Of a stretch of 55,115 bases of DNA, positions 52,076-55,115 are shown in pieces. This DNA is from Paracoccaceae bacterium (GTDB lineage: Bacteria; Pseudomonadota; Alphaproteobacteria; Rhodobacterales; Rhodobacteraceae). The notes under the pieces were generated by a model, which was not told the origin of the DNA, made no database searches, and saw nothing but the letters and a program-made list of their open reading frames with translations. The stretch covers positions 1 through 55,115 of the forward strand of contig JANQPC010000018.1 in the NCBI GenBank assembly GCA_028285485.1. Reading direction: 5' to 3'. Both the position numbers and the translations under genes were made by a program. Every line of letters starts with the position of its first letter. The first letter of the stretch is position 1.

Positions 52076-52423
52076 GTGAAACATCTACTGGCAGCGCTGG
52101 CGGCCCTCACGGCCTGCCCGGCAGGGGCGGAAGACTGGGCGGTTCTGACCGGCGCCGAGATCACCGAGGCGCTCACCGGCGCGCGGCTCGTCTATGATCC
52201 AGAGGTGGATGCCGAGCAAAGGTTCTTCGCCTCGGGGCGCACCGAATATGTGTTCGGCAACCCCCGCTGGGGCTGGTGGGAGGTGCGCGGCGATGAATAT
52301 TGCAGTCTCTGGCCGCCTTCGGATGAATGGGAATGCTACGCGGTTTCGCGGGCTCCGGGGGGCGATGCGCTGCGCTTCATCGGGGCCGAGGGCGATGTCA
52401 CCGAAGGTGCGTTCGCAAAGTGA
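52076..52423 (+). CDS. Small secreted protein, unknown function
   Basis: 115 residues from GTG 52076. Signal peptide (~1-18, LAALTACPAGA). The mature part has RTEYVFGNPRWGWWEVRGDE, then CSLWPPSDEWECYAVSR with two cysteines; it resembles short secreted proteins annotated only as hypothetical in Rhodobacterales. The stop overlaps the next start (GTGA), so the two genes are coupled. Confidence 0.65.
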   Translation: MKHLLAALAALTACPAGAEDWAVLTGAEITEALTGARLVYDPEVDAEQRFFASGRTEYVFGNPRWGWWEVRGDEYCSLWPPSDEWECYAVSRAPGGDALRFIGAEGDVTEGAFAK

Positions 52424-52842
52424 ACCTGCCCACGGAACTCGTTGATTTCGAAGGGATCTGGCAGATTTCGCGCCAGATCGAGGATGCGCTTGGCGCCCAG
52501 TCGGGCCGCTTTGCCGGAACCGCTGAGATCGCGCCGTTCGACGACCGGCACCGCTACAGCGAAACAGGCATCCTCACGCTTGAGACGGGCGGCGCTTTCG
52601 CCGCCGAACGCCGGTATCTCTGGCGCGACGCGGGCCCCGGGCGCATCGCCGCGTTTTTCGAGGATGGTCGCCCGTTTCACGAGATCGCGCTCGGCGGCGC
52701 GGCGGAGGCCACCCATCACTGCCCCCCCGATACCTATCGCGTGGCCTATGATTTCCGGGCCTGGCCCCTCTGGCACGCCACCTGGCATGTGACCGGCCCG
52801 AAGAAAGATTACCGCATGATCTCGACCTTTCGCCGCGCCTGA
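52420..52842 (+). CDS. DUF6314 family protein
   Basis: 140 residues from GTG 52420. FEGIWQISRQIEDALGAQ and the repeating aromatic strands (FHEIALGGAAEATHHCPPD; YRVAYDFRAWPLWHATWHV) match a small beta-barrel seen as DUF6314 in Rhodobacterales. Ends KDYRMISTF. No catalytic role is known. It is coupled to the secreted-protein gene and followed by bioY. Confidence 0.7.
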   Translation: MNLPTELVDFEGIWQISRQIEDALGAQSGRFAGTAEIAPFDDRHRYSETGILTLETGGAFAAERRYLWRDAGPGRIAAFFEDGRPFHEIALGGAAEATHHCPPDTYRVAYDFRAWPLWHATWHVTGPKKDYRMISTFRRA

Positions 52843-52911
52843 TCGCGCTTGCGGGTGCCCCGGCGCTGGTGCAGAACGGGTGGCGAGACCACGATCAGCG
52901 GAGACGGGCCC

Positions 52912-53511
52912 ATGAGCACCACAATGACCGACAAGGTTCTGAGCGAAGCCTTCGGGCCCGAAGAGGGGCTCGGCTTGCGCCTCAAACAGGCGGCGCTCGT
53001 GGCCATCGGCATTCTCGTGCTCGCGGTTGCAGCGAAGATCAAGATCCCGATGTGGCCCGTGCCGATCACCATGGGCACCTTCGCTGTGCTCACCATCGGC
53101 GCCGCCTACGGGCCGCGCCTGGGGCTGGCCACGATCCTCGGCTACCTGATCATCGGCGCGCTGGGCTTCGATGTCTTCGTGAATTCCTCGGCCGAAAGCT
53201 ATGGCCTGGCCTACATGATGGGCGGCACCGGCGGCTATCTCGTGGGCTATGTTCTGGCCACGCTGGCCCTTGGCCTTGCCGCACGGGCGGGCTGGGATCG
53301 CTCGATCCTCTGGATGGCGCTTGCGATGCTTATCGGCAATGCGCTGATCTACGTGCCGGGGCTGTTGTGGCTGGGCCAGCTTTACGGCTGGGATCAGCCG
53401 ATCCTCGCCTGGGGCCTGACGCCCTTCCTGATCGGCGATGCGCTGAAGCTCGCGCTTGCGGCGCTTCTGGTGCCCGCGGTGTGGAAGCTTGTGGGCGCCG
53501 CGCGGGGGTAA
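52912..53511 (+). CDS. bioY: Biotin transporter substrate-binding subunit BioY
   Basis: 199 residues, six TM helices. KIKIPMWPVPITMGTFAVL is the BioY signature region, followed by GAAYGPRLGLATILGYLIIGA, MMGGTGGYLVGYVLA and the end WGLTPFLIGDALKLALAALL. BioY binds biotin in the membrane; it works alone or with EcfA/EcfT. No bioM or bioN gene is adjacent, so it may be solitary or share energising subunits encoded elsewhere. The 248 bp after it contain no gene. Confidence 0.93.
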   Translation: MSTTMTDKVLSEAFGPEEGLGLRLKQAALVAIGILVLAVAAKIKIPMWPVPITMGTFAVLTIGAAYGPRLGLATILGYLIIGALGFDVFVNSSAESYGLAYMMGGTGGYLVGYVLATLALGLAARAGWDRSILWMALAMLIGNALIYVPGLLWLGQLYGWDQPILAWGLTPFLIGDALKLALAALLVPAVWKLVGAARG

Positions 53512-53759
53512 CCCGACGTGCATGCGAAAGCGGAGCGGTTCGCCCGTTCCCCTCGTCCGGAACAAGCCAAAGGCGCCGGGCGCGCGCTGGCCAGTCCCCA
53601 AGCGGCAGCGCTTTGGCTGACGTCATGCGTTGCGAGTGCAGTTAAGCCGGGCTTGCCGGGACAAAGCGCACCGCAGCGAGGGGTGAGGCGCCGCCCCACG
53701 GGCCATCGCCCGCCCGGCTTTCGCCCGCAATCATGGGGCGCGGCCTCGTCGAAAGCCCC

Positions 53760-54980
53760 CTAAGCCACCTCCATCAGGCGCGTCTCCACCACGCTCGATT
53801 GCTCCAGCGTCCGGTGCACCGGGCATTTGTCGGCAATCTCCAGAAGCCGCTGGCGCTGTTCGCCATCAAGCGGCCCCTCCAGGTGAATCTCCCGCCGGAA
53901 CGTATCTACCTTCTTCGTTCCGCCATTCTCCGCATCCTGCGCATGCACCTTGTCATGGGTGACATCCACCCAGACGTGATCGAGCGGCCAGCCCTTTCGC
54001 CGCGCATACATCCGGATCGTCATCGAGGTGCAGGCCCCGAGCCCGGCGGCCAGGTAGCCATAGGGCGACATGCCCTTGTTGCTGCCGCCATAGGCCAGCG
54101 GCTCATCGGCCAGCGCATGGTGGTGGGGGCCCGCGTTGATATCCTGCAAAAAGCCGCCCGCATCCACCTCGCTTACCCGCACCACGCCCTCGGGCGCGCC
54201 GATCGGCGGGGCAGGGGGCCGCAAATCCAGATACTTGCCTGCCCAGGCCGAGATCACTTCAGCAGCATATTCGGCATCCTCCGCGCGGGTGATCAGGTGA
54301 TCGGCGGTGTCGAGCGTCACAAAGCTCTTGGGGTGTTTGGCGGCCAGGAAGATCTGAGTGGCGTTCTCGATCCCCACCACCGCATCGCGGGGCGCATGCA
54401 GCACCAGAAGCGCGGCGCGCATGGCCTTGATCGCGGGCGCCAGCTTCTCGGCGGCCACATCCTGCACGAACTCGCGGCGGATCCGGAAGGGCCGCCCGCC
54501 CAGATCCACCTCCGCCACGCCATCGCTGATGATTGTATCCAGCGAATGGCCGAAATTATGGGTCACATGCTCCGGGTCGAAAGGCGCACCAAGGGTGACG
54601 ACGGCCTTCACGCTTGCAAGCTCTGCCGCCGTGCGCAGCACCGCCGCGCCGCCCAGCGAATGGCCGATCAAAAGCGCGGGGGCCATCCCGCGCCCCTCCA
54701 GATATTCCGCCGCCGCCTTCAGATCGGCCACATTGGTGGTGAAGGTCGTGTTCTCGAACTCGCCGCCCGAATGCCCGAGCCCGGTAAAATCGAACCGCAG
54801 AACCGCGATCCCCATCGCCGCGAGCCGCCCCGCGATCCGCCGCGCCGCCGGAATATCCTTCGAGCAGGTGAAGCAATGGGCGAAAAGCGCCGTGGCCAGA
54901 TGCGGCCCCTCGGGCAGATCGAGCCGCGCGGCCAGCGGTGCGCCGGAATGGCCGGTGAAGGTGATGCGTTCTGTGGGCAT
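53760..54980 (-). CDS. Bifunctional alpha/beta hydrolase-OsmC family protein
   Basis: 406 residues. Residues 1-250 form an alpha/beta hydrolase (FAHCFTCSKDIPAARRIAGR; LRFDFTGLGHSGGEF; GHSLGG nucleophile elbow; HAPRDAVV; final His in DTADHLI). Residues ~265-406 form an OsmC domain with the peroxidatic Cys in GLGACTSMTIRMYA and the resolving Cys in KCPVHRTL. OsmC reduces organic peroxides; the fused hydrolase could release or recognise them. The ATG at 54980 (MPTERITFTGHSG) is used. The last 135 bp of the window hold no gene. Confidence 0.92.
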   Translation of the reverse strand: MPTERITFTGHSGAPLAARLDLPEGPHLATALFAHCFTCSKDIPAARRIAGRLAAMGIAVLRFDFTGLGHSGGEFENTTFTTNVADLKAAAEYLEGRGMAPALLIGHSLGGAAVLRTAAELASVKAVVTLGAPFDPEHVTHNFGHSLDTIISDGVAEVDLGGRPFRIRREFVQDVAAEKLAPAIKAMRAALLVLHAPRDAVVGIENATQIFLAAKHPKSFVTLDTADHLITRAEDAEYAAEVISAWAGKYLDLRPPAPPIGAPEGVVRVSEVDAGGFLQDINAGPHHHALADEPLAYGGSNKGMSPYGYLAAGLGACTSMTIRMYARRKGWPLDHVWVDVTHDKVHAQDAENGGTKKVDTFRREIHLEGPLDGEQRQRLLEIADKCPVHRTLEQSSVVETRLMEVA

Positions 54981-55115
54981 GGGCGGGAATCCAGATCGTT
55001 CAGTGGCCCGCAGCGTGGGCGCGCGCCGCTGGGCTGGCAACCCCGGCTTTCGCCCCGTCACGCCATGGTGACGGTGTGTTACAGCGCGCTTGAGCGCTGG
55101 GCCGGCTTCCGCTTA

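Noticed and set aside
53512-53759. Short ORFs in the gap after bioY
   Set aside because: No ribosome-binding sites, no motifs and Arg/Pro-rich translations; nothing supportable is seen in the gap.
1-55115. CRISPR arrays, tRNA or rRNA genes, insertion sequences, prophage
   Set aside because: No regularly spaced repeats, no cloverleaf or T-loop context, no transposase or phage motifs found on reading both strands.

Overview
The window looks like chromosome of a Rhodobacterales alphaproteobacterium (Roseobacter/Paracoccus relatives). The reasons are GC of roughly 65%, strong G/C in third codon positions, many ATGA/GTGA stop-start overlaps, and gene sets typical of that order: soxB/soxDAG, ruvX-ccmI, yajC-secDF-Mth938-ccmABCDG-acnA, Atm1-type ABC, DUF1289, DUF6314. 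No rRNA, tRNA, CRISPR array, transposase or phage gene was seen. The genus is inference.

Layout. 1-2.4 kb: end of an acetoin-dehydrogenase-type E2 gene and an FGGY sugar kinase. 2.5-6.1 kb (minus): a two-gene unit encoding a Rieske-GltB-like flavoprotein and a Rieske-ThDP enzyme, with a perfect LacI/GalR-like palindrome in front. 6.3-10 kb: dusA plus a 2OG-Fe(II) oxygenase, facing ccmI-ruvX-DUF1289. 10.1-16.8 kb: heterotetrameric sarcosine oxidase soxB...soxDAG, with soxB separated from soxD by about 1.5 kb of small, mostly membrane proteins. 16.9-22.5 kb: sodB, a LOG-type hydrolase, a LysM protein, an Atm1-like ABC transporter and a second 2OG oxygenase. 22.6-27.4 kb (minus): an RND pump and its adaptor. 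27.6-31.1 kb: YfgM-like protein, bamB and der. 31.1-34.1 kb: TspO-like protein, serS and a coiled-coil membrane protein. 34.2-41.9 kb: yajC-secD-secF, two TSUP transporters, an Mth938 protein and ccmABCDG. 41.9-42.4 kb: a gene-poor, lower-GC stretch with strong predicted RNA hairpins. 42.4-55 kb: SDR, acnA, DUF1223, LpxL-like acyltransferase, EamA transporter, a lone fliG, two small secreted Cys-motif proteins, purB, two Rhodobacterales hypotheticals, bioY and an alpha/beta-hydrolase-OsmC fusion.

How the genes work together. The yajC-secDF and bamB products support export and outer-membrane assembly. ccmABCDG and the distant ccmI give much of System I cytochrome c maturation; ccmE, ccmF and ccmH are not in the window. 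SoxBDAG demethylates sarcosine to glycine with peroxide formation. The Rieske/Rieske pair is the least conventional unit: both products carry a Rieske centre, the genes overlap by 4 bp, and a candidate operator overlaps a candidate promoter.

Limits. Functions come from reading motifs, not from searches. Promoters and hairpins were found by eye. Starts were chosen from ribosome-binding sites, gene overlaps and family length.
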